Below, one piece after another: positions 25,090 to 33,802 of a stretch of 64,000 nt of DNA. The position numbers were made by a program, and so were the translations under genes. The notes beneath the pieces were generated by a model that worked only from the letters and a program-made list of their open reading frames with translations, searched no databases and had not been told where the DNA came from. The stretch comes from Clostridia bacterium (GTDB taxonomy: Bacteria > Bacillota > Clostridia > UMGS1883 > UMGS1540). The DNA lies in the NCBI GenBank assembly GCA_017442155.1, contig JAFSAU010000016.1, positions 1 to 64,000 of the forward strand, written 5' to 3'. Position 1 is the first letter of the stretch. Each line of letters begins with the position of its first letter.

Positions 25090-26913
25090 ATGTGCGGTAT
25101 AGTTGGATATACCGGCTATCGTCAGTGTACCCCGATTTTGCTTGAGGGACTGAAAAGTCTTGAGTATCGCGGGTACGATTCTTCAGGAATTGCGGTGCTG
25201 GAGAACGACAGTTTGCATGTGGAAAAGGCGGAAGGACGCCTTGCGGTCTTAGCGGATAGGCTGCAGGAAGGCGTACTTTTGCCTGGGAAAACAGGGATTG
25301 GGCATACCCGCTGGGCTACGCACGGAAAGCCTTCGGATGAAAATGCCCATCCGCATGTCAGCGAAAACGGGAAAATTGCGGTTGTACATAATGGCATCAT
25401 TGAAAACTACAGGAAGCTGAAGGAAGAGCTTATAGGAAAAGGGTATCATTTCGTTTCGGATACGGATACGGAAATTTTCGCCCATCTTCTTGACTATTAT
25501 TTCCGTGGGAACATTCTGGAAGCCATTTATAAAATGATGCGGAAAGTGAATGGGGCCTACGCTCTCGGAATTTTATGTGACGAGATGCCGGGGACGGTTA
25601 TCGCCGTCAAAAAGGACAGCCCGCTTGTGGTAGGACTTGGAAAGGATGAAAATTTTATTGCCTCTGACGTCCCGGCGATTCTGAAACACACACGGACGGT
25701 TTTCTATCCGGAGGACGGCGAGATTGTAATACTTCGACCGGACAGTGTTGAAGTGTACGGAAAGGACGGAGAACGCATCGAAAAAGAAGTGGAGGCAGTG
25801 GCCTGGGATGCGTCTGCGGCAGAAAAGGGTGGATATCCGCATTTTATGATGAAAGAAATGATGGAGCAGCCACGCGCAATGGCAGATACTATTTTACCGC
25901 GTCTTGCAGGCAGTGTTGCGCAACCGGAGATTTCCGGCCTTTCTGAAGCTTTTTTACGAAATGTGGATAAAATCTATATTGTGGCCTGCGGTTCTGCGTA
26001 TCATGTGGGCGTTGCGGCTAAATATATTTTAGAAGAAATGACCGGCAAAAACGTAGAGCCTGATCTGGCCTCTGAATTCCGGTATCGTGTGCCCATTCTT
26101 ACAGAGCATAGTCTGGTTATTATCATCAGTCAGTCCGGCGAGACGGCAGATAGTATTGCGGCTATGCGGGAAGCGAAACGCCGTGGTGCACATGTTCTTT
26201 CTATTGTAAATGTACTGGGCAGTACTATCGCCAAGGAATCGGACGATGTGCTGTACACATGGGCCGGCCCGGAAATTGCCGTGGCCACAACAAAGGCTTA
26301 TTCTGCCCAGCTTTGTGCGGTGTATGTGTTAGCCTTGTATATAGCGGAAATTCTGGGAACAATAAACCTTGAGGAAGCAGAACGTTTTGCTGCCGCTTTG
26401 CGCGCTTTGCCGGAAAAAGCAGAGGAACTGCTTTCAGAACATTCAAAAATTCAGTACGCAGCTTCCAGGTTGTCCTCCAGCCATAACATCTTTTTTATCG
26501 GCCGTAATCTTGAATTTGCGGCAGCAATGGAGGGGTCGCTAAAGTTAAAGGAGATTTCCTATATTCATTCTGAAGCCTATGCTGCCGGAGAATTGAAGCA
26601 TGGCACAATTTCTCTGATTGAGGAAGGTACACCTGTTGTGGCACTGATGACAAGTGGTGCTTTAACGGATAAAATGCGCAGTAATATACGGGAGGTAAAG
26701 GCGAGGGGCGCATTTGTTCTTGCGCTTGCAGATGTAGATGTGGAGATTGGAGAGGAGGCAGATGTCGTCCTTCGGATTCCGAAAACACACCATCTTCTTC
26801 GTACCTCTCTTGCAGTTCTCCCGCTCCAGCTTCTGGCCTATTATGTAGCCCTTGTGCGGGGATGCGATATAGATAAGCCGAGAAATTTAGCGAAATCTGT
26901 CACTGTTGAGTAA
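25090..26913 (+). CDS. glmS: Glucosamine-6-phosphate synthase (isomerizing)
   Basis: GlmS makes glucosamine-6-phosphate from fructose-6-phosphate and glutamine, the first step toward UDP-GlcNAc. The ATG at 25090 places the N-terminal nucleophile Cys2 in MCGIVGY, with AGGAGTG upstream; nearer ATG/GTG codons would block it. The glutaminase domain fills about 1-240 (GHTRWATHGKPS, HNGIIENY). Two SIS isomerase domains follow (ACGSAYHVG, SQSGETADS, EAYAAGELKHGTISLIE), ending with KPRNLAKSVTVE. Length 607 is standard. Confidence 0.97.
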   Translation: MCGIVGYTGYRQCTPILLEGLKSLEYRGYDSSGIAVLENDSLHVEKAEGRLAVLADRLQEGVLLPGKTGIGHTRWATHGKPSDENAHPHVSENGKIAVVHNGIIENYRKLKEELIGKGYHFVSDTDTEIFAHLLDYYFRGNILEAIYKMMRKVNGAYALGILCDEMPGTVIAVKKDSPLVVGLGKDENFIASDVPAILKHTRTVFYPEDGEIVILRPDSVEVYGKDGERIEKEVEAVAWDASAAEKGGYPHFMMKEMMEQPRAMADTILPRLAGSVAQPEISGLSEAFLRNVDKIYIVACGSAYHVGVAAKYILEEMTGKNVEPDLASEFRYRVPILTEHSLVIIISQSGETADSIAAMREAKRRGAHVLSIVNVLGSTIAKESDDVLYTWAGPEIAVATTKAYSAQLCAVYVLALYIAEILGTINLEEAERFAAALRALPEKAEELLSEHSKIQYAASRLSSSHNIFFIGRNLEFAAAMEGSLKLKEISYIHSEAYAAGELKHGTISLIEEGTPVVALMTSGALTDKMRSNIREVKARGAFVLALADVDVEIGEEADVVLRIPKTHHLLRTSLAVLPLQLLAYYVALVRGCDIDKPRNLAKSVTVE

Positions 26914-26920
26914 GAAAGCA

Positions 26921-26949
26921 TTGACTTTTTCCGGCTGATTTGATATACT
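26921..26949 (+). promoter_or_regulatory. Sigma-A promoter of the rluB-murT genes
   Basis: TTGACT (26921-26926) and TATACT (26944-26949) are 17 bases apart and 29 bases before the ATG at 26979. Confidence 0.82.
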
Positions 26950-26978
26950 AATTTCTAATTTGAATATGGAGAGAAAAA

Positions 26979-27686
26979 ATGCGAATTAACAAATTTATAG
27001 CTGCCGCCGGTGTTTGTTCCCGCAGAAAGGCTGACGAACTTATTGCACAGGGACGTGTTTTTGTCAATGGTGCACGGGTTACGGAGCCGGGCCTGGACAT
27101 AGCGGAAAATGATACTGTCGCGGTAGACGGGGAGAAGATTGGCGCAGCAGAGAAAAAACAGTATATCGTTTTGCATAAGCCGGATGGCTTTGTCACTACT
27201 ATGGATGACCCGTTCGGACGGCCAACAGTGATGGATCTTGTAACGGATGTTCCGGCCCGTGTTTTCCCGGTGGGACGGCTGGATTACCATACGGAGGGAC
27301 TTTTGATTCTCACGAATGACGGGGATTTTGCCAATCATCTGATGCATCCGAGAAACGCTATTTATAAAACATACATTGCACATGTGCCGGGTTTTCCCAC
27401 GCTGGGAAAGCTTGCGGCACTTCGGCGGGGCATTCAGCTTGAGGATGGGAAAACTGCACCTTGCAAGGTGACTGTAATCCGACAGTATCCCGACGGGGTG
27501 GATATCTCCATTTCAATCCGCGAGGGGAAGAACCGCCAGGTGCGGCGTATGATTGAAGCAATCGGACATAAGGTGACGCGGCTTGTCCGTGTTTCTGTAG
27601 GGAATGTACAGCTGGGACATTTGCCGAAGGGGAAATGGCGGCATATGACACCACGAGAAATTGAAGAAATCGTAAAGGGACGGTAA
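26979..27686 (+). CDS. rluB: 23S rRNA pseudouridine synthase, RsuA/RluB family
   Basis: The 235-residue enzyme has an N-terminal S4 RNA-binding domain (MRINKFIAAAGVCSRRKADELI) and a pseudouridine synthase domain with catalytic Asp in VGRLDYHTEGLLILTNDGD. The closing signature is EGKNRQVRRMIEAIGHKV. RluB modifies a uridine in helix 80 of 23S rRNA; RsuA or RluE-type specificity cannot be excluded. The murT gene starts 2 bases after its stop. Confidence 0.9.
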   Translation: MRINKFIAAAGVCSRRKADELIAQGRVFVNGARVTEPGLDIAENDTVAVDGEKIGAAEKKQYIVLHKPDGFVTTMDDPFGRPTVMDLVTDVPARVFPVGRLDYHTEGLLILTNDGDFANHLMHPRNAIYKTYIAHVPGFPTLGKLAALRRGIQLEDGKTAPCKVTVIRQYPDGVDISISIREGKNRQVRRMIEAIGHKVTRLVRVSVGNVQLGHLPKGKWRHMTPREIEEIVKGR

Positions 27687-27688
27687 AG

Positions 27689-29011
27689 GTGGATTTATTA
27701 GTAATACTTCTTGCAAAAGTAATAGGATTTTTAAGCGGACTATTTGGTGGAGGAACGAATCTGCCGGGCCAGGTTGCGCTGAAATTACGGCCCAATATTC
27801 TGAAACGTCTTGTCCGGGGGTATCGTGTAATCCTGGTCACCGGCACAAACGGAAAAACTACTACCACGTCTATTTTGCAGAATATTCTGCGGCAAACGGG
27901 GAAGAGAGCAGTGAACAGTACCAGCGGTGCCAACATGAAGGGCGGCGTGGTATCTTGTTTAATCCGCAATTTTCCTTTGTTTGGGAAGGTAGATGGCGAT
28001 TATGCGGTGCTGGAAGTAGATGAAGCCTATATGCGCCATATTACAGCGGAAATCAGCCCCGAGGTCATTGCGGTAACCAACATTTTCCGGGATCAGCTGG
28101 ACCGCTACGGGGAGACAGAAAAAACCCTTGCGCTTATTGAGGAAGCGTGTAAAAACGCACCCGACGCCATGCTCGTACTGAATGCAGATGAAGCACTTTT
28201 AGGCGATTTTGTGCCGGAAGGAAGGCATTTTTACTATGGATTTTCCGTACCGCTTCGGAAAGATGCAGAAAAGACGGAAGAGATATATTGTAAAAAATGC
28301 CGTGCTCCGCTGGAATTGTCTTATGTGACCTTCAATCATCTGGGGAATTATTCCTGTCCCGTTTGTGGCTTTCATCGCCCAAGGCTGGACCTGGCTGTTG
28401 ACCACATAAACTCTGTATCGGCAGACAGCTCGGATATCACAATGTGTGGGGTTTCTGTTGCGATACCTCAAGCCGGTGCCTATAATATTTATAATGCACT
28501 TTGCGCCGCTGCCTGCGCCCGTGTGCTTGGTGTCTCCGATTCGGAGATTTGTGCCGGAATTGCCGGGCAGAAAAGTAAGTTCGGCAGACAGGAGACCGTG
28601 CAGGTAGAAAAGGCAAGTGTGCGCATTATTCTGATAAAAAATCCAGCCGGTGCGGCAGAGGCCATTGCCTCCGTTCTGCCGGACAAAAACAACGTATCCC
28701 TTGGTGTTCTTCTTAACGATAACGTGGGAGATGGGACGGATGTTTCCTGGATTTATGATGTGGATTTCGAGTGTCTGAATCAAATGGAATGCAAAAGATT
28801 TTTCGTTGGAGGAACCCGTGCCTGGGATATGGCTGTTCGTCTGAAAACGGCGGGGTTTGAGCACTTGTCCGTTTGCGAAAGTTATGAAGAGTTGCTATCT
28901 GCGCTGCAGGAAACCGAAGGCAGGGTGTATCTGTTTGTGACATACTCGGCCATGACAGGCTTCCGTAAGTTTCTTCATCGTAAGAAATATATCCGGAAGT
29001 TATGGTTTTAG
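27689..29011 (+). CDS. murT: Lipid II isoglutaminyl synthase subunit MurT
   Basis: MurT with its amidotransferase partner GatD amidates the D-Glu of lipid II. The 440-residue protein has a Mur-ligase ATP site (VTGTNGKTTTTS), the inserted four-Cys zinc ribbon (CKKC and CPVC), and the C-terminal DUF1727 region with DGTDVSWIYDVDFE and SAMTGFR. It begins at a GTG behind AAAGGGACGG. Unusually, no gatD follows; the next gene is a YdcZ-type transporter, so the partner must be elsewhere or absent. Confidence 0.93.
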   Translation: MDLLVILLAKVIGFLSGLFGGGTNLPGQVALKLRPNILKRLVRGYRVILVTGTNGKTTTTSILQNILRQTGKRAVNSTSGANMKGGVVSCLIRNFPLFGKVDGDYAVLEVDEAYMRHITAEISPEVIAVTNIFRDQLDRYGETEKTLALIEEACKNAPDAMLVLNADEALLGDFVPEGRHFYYGFSVPLRKDAEKTEEIYCKKCRAPLELSYVTFNHLGNYSCPVCGFHRPRLDLAVDHINSVSADSSDITMCGVSVAIPQAGAYNIYNALCAAACARVLGVSDSEICAGIAGQKSKFGRQETVQVEKASVRIILIKNPAGAAEAIASVLPDKNNVSLGVLLNDNVGDGTDVSWIYDVDFECLNQMECKRFFVGGTRAWDMAVRLKTAGFEHLSVCESYEELLSALQETEGRVYLFVTYSAMTGFRKFLHRKKYIRKLWF

Positions 29012-29036
29012 GATAAAAAACAGAATAAAAGAACAG

Positions 29037-29080
29037 AATAACACCGAGGTGATTATTATATGCTCGGTGTTATTTTTTCG
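29037..29080 (+). promoter_or_regulatory. 12-bp inverted repeat spanning a ribosome binding site and start codon
   Basis: AATAACACCGAG (29037-29048) is perfectly complementary to CTCGGTGTTATT (29063-29074); the 14-base loop holds the ATG at 29060-29062, and six T residues follow. It could terminate murT transcription, mask the translation start of the next gene, or both. Confidence 0.65.
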
Positions 29081-29488
29081 GCTATTGCCGGAGCCGCTAT
29101 GAGCTTGCAGGGGGTTATTAACACACGTCTTGGTGAAAAAGCAGGACTTTTTGAGGCCAACACTTTTGTGCAGGGGACGGCGTTTATTCTCTCGCTTATT
29201 ACGATGCTGATTTTTGGATCAGGAAGCTTCAAAGCAGTGTTTGAGGCGGATAAAATTTATCTGACCGGAGGAATACTTGGTCTTGTGATTACGGTGACGG
29301 TTATGCTTTCCATCCGGGATCTGAGCCCTACGGTGGCCGTTTCCGTCATTCTGATTGTGCAGCTCCTGGTAGCGGCAATGATAGACGCATTTGGCCTGTT
29401 CGGAAGTGAAAAAGTTGTTTTTACCTGGGGTAAATATGCTGGGCTTGGTGCTATGCTGGGCGGTGTACTTCTTTTTAAGTTTTTTTAG
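29060..29488 (+). CDS. YdcZ/DMT-type small multidrug/metabolite transporter
   Basis: The 142-residue membrane protein is a half-size member of the drug/metabolite transporter superfamily (DUF606/YdcZ). It has about five hydrophobic helices and the N-terminal GAAMSLQGVINTRLG typical of that family. It probably works as a dimer with unknown substrate. GAGGTG lies upstream of the ATG but is partly inside a 12-bp inverted repeat. It converges on spoIID with only a nine-base gap and no evident terminator. Confidence 0.85.
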   Translation: MLGVIFSAIAGAAMSLQGVINTRLGEKAGLFEANTFVQGTAFILSLITMLIFGSGSFKAVFEADKIYLTGGILGLVITVTVMLSIRDLSPTVAVSVILIVQLLVAAMIDAFGLFGSEKVVFTWGKYAGLGAMLGGVLLFKFF

Positions 29489-29497
29489 AAAAACGAG

Positions 29498-30430
29498 TTA
29501 CCAGGCTTTGGAAAGCAAAACATCGGTATAATAGGTGGTCAGAATTTCCGCATAACCACTGCCGCTTTCGGCCATAGCGTTGGCACCGTACTGGCTCAGG
29601 CCAACGCCGTGCCCGCTACCCTTTACATGAAAAACGAAATCTGTTTCCGTTACTTCAATTTCAAAATTCGCAGAGTTTAAGTGAAAATATGTACGGATGT
29701 CCGCACCGCGAAAGAGAAAACCACCTATATTCACGGTGAGAACGGCACCGCCTTCGCTTCGGGTGTAGTCGGCGACAGTGGCTTCTGTCACCCCCAAGGT
29801 TTCACAAATTTCCTTTTTTGACACAGTTACACTTGTGGAGAATTTAGGAGATTCTACATCGCCGGCACTTTCCACACTTTTCAGATAGGGAAGATCACCG
29901 CCCCAGACGTCGGCAGAATTTTCCGTCCGTCCACTGCCTGTGGAATGAAACACTGCTACAATCGGTTCGTTATTATAAGTGACAATTTCACCTTTCGTAC
30001 TTTTTACTGCGGTCGCTATTTTATCATAATAGACTTCATACCAGCTTTCGCCCATTTTAGTGTGAAGTGCGTCATCGGAAAGCCAGGCCTTGCAGTGGCT
30101 GCTGTCGGTACATACGTCGGCCTCGGGGTGGTCGTCGTCTTGCTCGTCCGATGTTATGCGATTATAAATATAGGTCCGCGCGGCCACGGCTTGCGCTTTG
30201 AGTGCTTCGAGATGAAAAGAAGCAGGCATTTCTGCCGCCACAACACCGACTAAATAGGGTTCCACGCGTTCCTCTGTCACCTGACCGGTATCAGCGTGAA
30301 GTACTCTGGCTACGGGACCGCCCGACTCTGTTTTTTCAGTTTTTTGTTTAGGAAAACAAAGCACCAGAAAAGTAGGAAGAAGAATAATGATGCAAAATAA
30401 TGTTATTAAAAAAAGTAAAATCTTTTTCAA
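29498..30430 (-). CDS. spoIID: SpoIID/LytB-domain lytic transglycosylase
   Basis: SpoIID degrades peptidoglycan during engulfment of the forespore. The 310-residue protein has an N-terminal membrane anchor (4-27), the catalytic glutamate in VVAAEMPASFHLEALKAQAV, and the conserved GSGHGVGLSQYGANAMA near the end. Paired cysteines lie in DVCTDSSHCKAW. It uses a TTG start at 30430 preceded by GGAGG. That ribosome binding site is buried in a 15-bp inverted repeat. It could be another SpoIID/LytB-domain protein, but the sporulation context fits. Confidence 0.88.
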   Translation of the reverse strand: MKKILLFLITLFCIIILLPTFLVLCFPKQKTEKTESGGPVARVLHADTGQVTEERVEPYLVGVVAAEMPASFHLEALKAQAVAARTYIYNRITSDEQDDDHPEADVCTDSSHCKAWLSDDALHTKMGESWYEVYYDKIATAVKSTKGEIVTYNNEPIVAVFHSTGSGRTENSADVWGGDLPYLKSVESAGDVESPKFSTSVTVSKKEICETLGVTEATVADYTRSEGGAVLTVNIGGFLFRGADIRTYFHLNSANFEIEVTETDFVFHVKGSGHGVGLSQYGANAMAESGSGYAEILTTYYTDVLLSKAW

Positions 30431-30480
30431 AAGCTCGTCCTCCGATTCGTTTATTAAAACGTATGCGGAGAACGAGCTTT
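30430..30480 (-). promoter_or_regulatory. 15-bp inverted repeat covering the spoIID ribosome binding site
   Basis: Positions 30466-30480 and 30430-30444 are complementary over 15 bp with one G-U pair in the minus-strand RNA. The downstream arm contains GGAGG and reaches the first base of the TTG start. Only TTTTG follows, so it is a poor terminator for the PBP gene but a plausible translational mask for spoIID. Confidence 0.6.
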
Positions 30481-30503
30481 CTATACCAAATTCTTTATTA
30501 TAT

Positions 30504-32864
30504 TCAGGCAGCTAAGTCCGGAGGCAGAGGTCTATCCGGAATTGTAACATCCGGCGTGGGCTTCGGCAGATTGTTTTCTTCTGTCACACCCAAAGGCTCG
30601 TCTGCTGTTCCTCCGTCCGGAGCCTGCATGGTGGTGTGCAGGTCACAGGAATCAGAGGTGATGTAGCCATCAATTTCCGATGAAGAAGTACCAAGTGCCC
30701 CGACTTTCTTGGTGTCAGGACAGACAGCCGTTGCCAGCTTGTTCGTCTCCTTACAGATCGTGTAGGATTTATGTACCGTACAGCTTCCTAAAGGAATCCG
30801 GTCTGCGTCCAGATAGGAGTATGTAACCTTACTGCCGCGAATGTCATTCAGGCAGGCCGCAGTGGCAATTTTTCCGCTTACAGAGCAGATTGCCGTGGAT
30901 TTGATATTGCTGGGCATATAGAAGTTTTTCGCTTCTTTGTCCTTGTGAATATCGTTCATAATCGTGCGCCAGATAGGAATGGATGGATTGTAGCCAATAG
31001 AGCCAAGGGACTTCGGCTGATCATATCCGAACCACACCGCCGTGACATAATAGGGCGTGTACCCCACAAACCAACGGTCGTTGTCATTTGATGTGGTTCC
31101 GGTTTTTCCGGCTGCGGGAATATTAGGGTTACTAAGCTGCGCGGCCGTACCGGTTCCGTGGCGGATGACCCCACGGAGCATTTGTGTCATATGATACGCC
31201 GTTTGCTCACTCATCGCGATTGAGATGTCGTCACTGTTATTTTCCAGAATTGTTTCCCCTTTATGGTTTACAACCTTTGTATATGTGGTAGGTGCTACAT
31301 ACAGTCCTTTACCTGCGAAGGGAACATAGGCGGCACAAAGCTCTGCCACGGAAACGCCGTCAGTGAGTCCTCCCAGTGCAAGGGCAGGGTAGGCTTTGTC
31401 GGTATATACCTTTCCATCACGGGTTTCATTGTCAACAAGGCTTGTAATTCCTACATTTTTCGTCAGAAAATCATAGGAGGTATCCAGTGTGATTTTATCC
31501 AGCACTTTAACCGCTACTGTATTGAGAGAGCGAGCTACAGCATAACTGATTGGAACAGTGCCGGAATAACCGCCGCCGGAGTTTCGCGGAGACCAGTTGT
31601 TAATTGTAATCGGTCCGTCCACAATGGTAGACTCTGGCGTAATATACCCGTATTCAATTGCAGGAGCATACACGGCGATGGGCTTTATGGTAGATCCCGG
31701 CTGCCGTAGCGTTCCGGTGGCCCGGTTCAGGGTGCGGCTTGCTGTTTTTTCGCCCCGGCCACCTACAAGACCGACAATAAATCCTGTTTCTGCGTCCATG
31801 ACTACCGCGGAACTTTCCGGTTGCACATCACCGGAGGTCTTAGGAAAGCTTTCTTCGCCGGTATAAATTTCCTCCAGCTTCTTCTGCACATTTATATCTA
31901 CCGAAGAATAGATTTTCAAGCCGCCGGAATAGAGCATTTTTAAAGCCACCTGACGGGTATATCCTTTTTCGGTCTGCAGGTCTGCCAGCACGTCCTCAAT
32001 TACAGCATCAACAAAATACGAATTACTGTAAATCATAGTATCAGAACTGTTTTGGGTAAAAACAAGCTTTTCTGCTACAGCGGCATCATGTTCCGCTTGC
32101 GAAATTTTTCCAAGCTCAAGCATTTTCGACAAAACGATTTCTTGCTTTTCTTTGTTCTTATCCGGGTTTACAATCGGGTCATAGAGGGAAGGATACTGCG
32201 TGATGCCGGCGATGGAAGCGCACTCTGCAAGCGTTAGTTCACTGACGTCTTTTCCAAAATAAACGTTTGCCGCCGCCTGCACACCGTTACAGCGTTGACT
32301 AAGGTAAATTGTGTTCAGATAAAGCTCCAGAATTTCATCTTTGGAGTAGTCTTTTTCAATTTTGATAGCCCGGTAGATTTCCTGCACTTTCCGCTCTATT
32401 GTAACTTCATCGTCGCCGGAGAGGTTTTTAACAAGCTGTTGGGTTATTGTGCTGGCACCATAGCTGTAGTTCCCTTTTTTTACCATACTGATTGCAGCAC
32501 CAAAAATACGCTTTAGGTCATAGCCGTTATGGGAATAAAAACGCTCGTCCTCAATAGAAACGAAAGCATCCTTCATATACTGCGGAATCCGGTCGTATTC
32601 CGCCCAGATGCGGTTTTCGTCATCATACAGCCGCTCCAGCTCCTTGATTTCACCGGTTTCCGGATCGGTGTAATAGATTATGGAAGTGAAGTTCATGCTC
32701 AGGTTTTCCATGTCCAGTGGCTCGGTTTTCGCGATACAGCCGGCCAGAGCACCCGCACCGGCAGCCATTAAGGCAAGAATCAATATACCCAGCGCAAGGA
32801 AAAACCATTTAAAGAAAAGCTGTACAGGTTTCTTTTTAGTCGTTGTTTTTTCTGTTTTTTTCAA
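30504..32864 (-). CDS. Class A penicillin-binding protein (PBP1A-type)
   Basis: The 786-residue bifunctional peptidoglycan synthase has a membrane anchor (about 22-45), a GT51 transglycosylase domain with E105 in EDERFYSHNG and GASTITQQLVKN, and a transpeptidase domain with GSTIK (SxxK) and KTGTT. A C-terminal tail rich in Pro and Asp carries several cysteines. A TTG start at 32864 with AAGGAGGTG upstream is preferred over the ATG at 32900. It is followed by spoIID on the same strand. Confidence 0.95.
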   Translation of the reverse strand: MKKTEKTTTKKKPVQLFFKWFFLALGILILALMAAGAGALAGCIAKTEPLDMENLSMNFTSIIYYTDPETGEIKELERLYDDENRIWAEYDRIPQYMKDAFVSIEDERFYSHNGYDLKRIFGAAISMVKKGNYSYGASTITQQLVKNLSGDDEVTIERKVQEIYRAIKIEKDYSKDEILELYLNTIYLSQRCNGVQAAANVYFGKDVSELTLAECASIAGITQYPSLYDPIVNPDKNKEKQEIVLSKMLELGKISQAEHDAAVAEKLVFTQNSSDTMIYSNSYFVDAVIEDVLADLQTEKGYTRQVALKMLYSGGLKIYSSVDINVQKKLEEIYTGEESFPKTSGDVQPESSAVVMDAETGFIVGLVGGRGEKTASRTLNRATGTLRQPGSTIKPIAVYAPAIEYGYITPESTIVDGPITINNWSPRNSGGGYSGTVPISYAVARSLNTVAVKVLDKITLDTSYDFLTKNVGITSLVDNETRDGKVYTDKAYPALALGGLTDGVSVAELCAAYVPFAGKGLYVAPTTYTKVVNHKGETILENNSDDISIAMSEQTAYHMTQMLRGVIRHGTGTAAQLSNPNIPAAGKTGTTSNDNDRWFVGYTPYYVTAVWFGYDQPKSLGSIGYNPSIPIWRTIMNDIHKDKEAKNFYMPSNIKSTAICSVSGKIATAACLNDIRGSKVTYSYLDADRIPLGSCTVHKSYTICKETNKLATAVCPDTKKVGALGTSSSEIDGYITSDSCDLHTTMQAPDGGTADEPLGVTEENNLPKPTPDVTIPDRPLPPDLAA

Positions 32865-32990
32865 GGCAAACACCTCCTTGCATATATTCAGTATAAACAA
32901 AAAGTTTTAAAAAAATATTACAAAATAAATGTTTTTTGGAATAAAAAGCAGGCAAAAGAGGCAAACTGCAGACAGAAGGAGACGATTTGT

Positions 32991-33401
32991 ATGCGTTTGA
33001 GAGCTACCATTTTATGTCTTTCCGTTGCGGCATTTTCGTTCTGCGGAGGGTTTTGGATTGGTACAGACCTTGGCAAAGAACCATCGGAGGTAACACTGGC
33101 CGCACCGCAGGAAAGCGATGTGCCATCTGTCCTGACCGCTGCCTCTCCGGCACCGACGCTTCCGCCGGAGACACCGTTATCGACTGCTCCCCCGGTGAAG
33201 AAGGAAGAATATCTTCTTACATTATCGGGAGAATCCATTTGTATTTATGCACTTATGGAGGATGGGAAAACAGAACTCGTACAGAAAACAGAGATAGACA
33301 CGGGTCAGCTCCGGCAGGAGGATTATGAAAGTCTATGTCGTGGTCTTACGGTGGAAGGACTTGAAAAAGCAAAAAGTTTATGCGAAGATTTCGGAGGATA
33401 G
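32991..33401 (+). CDS. Secreted BofC-like protein
   Basis: The 136-residue protein has a signal peptide or anchor (1-20), a Ser/Pro/Thr-rich linker (about 35-68) and a C-terminal domain (about 72-136) beginning YLLTLSGESICIYALMEDG. That resembles the BofC C-terminal domain, in Bacillus an inhibitor of sigma-K checkpoint proteolysis. AAGGAGACG precedes the ATG. Its TAG stop is also the first base of a repeat element, so the C-terminus may have been altered by insertion. Divergent from the PBP gene. Confidence 0.7.
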   Translation: MRLRATILCLSVAAFSFCGGFWIGTDLGKEPSEVTLAAPQESDVPSVLTAASPAPTLPPETPLSTAPPVKKEEYLLTLSGESICIYALMEDGKTELVQKTEIDTGQLRQEDYESLCRGLTVEGLEKAKSLCEDFGG

Positions 33402-33591
33402 TGCAGTAAGACTTGAATACATTATGCCATAGTGCAGTAAGACTCGAACACAATATGCCATAAACTTGCCAAATTTCAATCCTTTTGATTTGTCGGTTTT
33501 GCAGGGCTGATGCCCTGCAAAATCTCCGCATCAAAACTATTATAAATTTTTCTGTGTTTTTAAACTATATCGGGTTCAAGTCTCGCTGCAC
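33398..33591. repeat. MITE-like element with inverted ends and tandem repeat
   Basis: GTGCAGTAAGACTTGAA (33401-33417) recurs as an inverted copy at 33575-33591 with 15 of 17 matches. The left end is duplicated as two 31-base tandem units (33398-33428 and 33429-33459, four differences). Inside lies a perfect 11-bp palindrome (33497-33507 with 33512-33522, loop TGAT), flanked by TTTTGAT/ATCAAAA. There is no transposase, so this looks like a non-autonomous repeat. It fills most of the 401-base gap before the aminotransferase gene. Confidence 0.5.
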
Positions 33592-33599
33592 GAAACAAA

Positions 33600-33640
33600 A
33601 ACAGCACAGTTCACTTTGCAAAACTGTGCTGTTTCTGCTT
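33600..33640. terminator. Hairpin terminator beside the repeat element
   Basis: ACAGCACAGTT (33601-33611) pairs with AACTGTGCTGT (33622-33632). A-rich and T-rich flanks on both sides allow termination in either direction; it probably serves the BofC-like gene. Confidence 0.65.
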
Positions 33641-33741
33641 TGTTTTGTACTGTCCGCGGTGTACAGACGTTTGTTTTTGTGCACAACACAAGGACTTTTG
33701 CAAAAAAAGAAGAAAAAAACCGAAAAACATTAAAAAATGTG

Positions 33742-33770
33742 TTGCATTTTCCGAAAAAATATAGTATTAT
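33742..33770 (+). promoter_or_regulatory. Sigma-A promoter of the aminotransferase operon
   Basis: TTGCAT (33742-33747) and TATTAT (33765-33770) are 17 bases apart, 32 bases before the ATG at 33803. Confidence 0.72.
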
Positions 33771-33802
33771 ATATGGAAACATTATTTTATAGGAGTGTAC
33801 AT

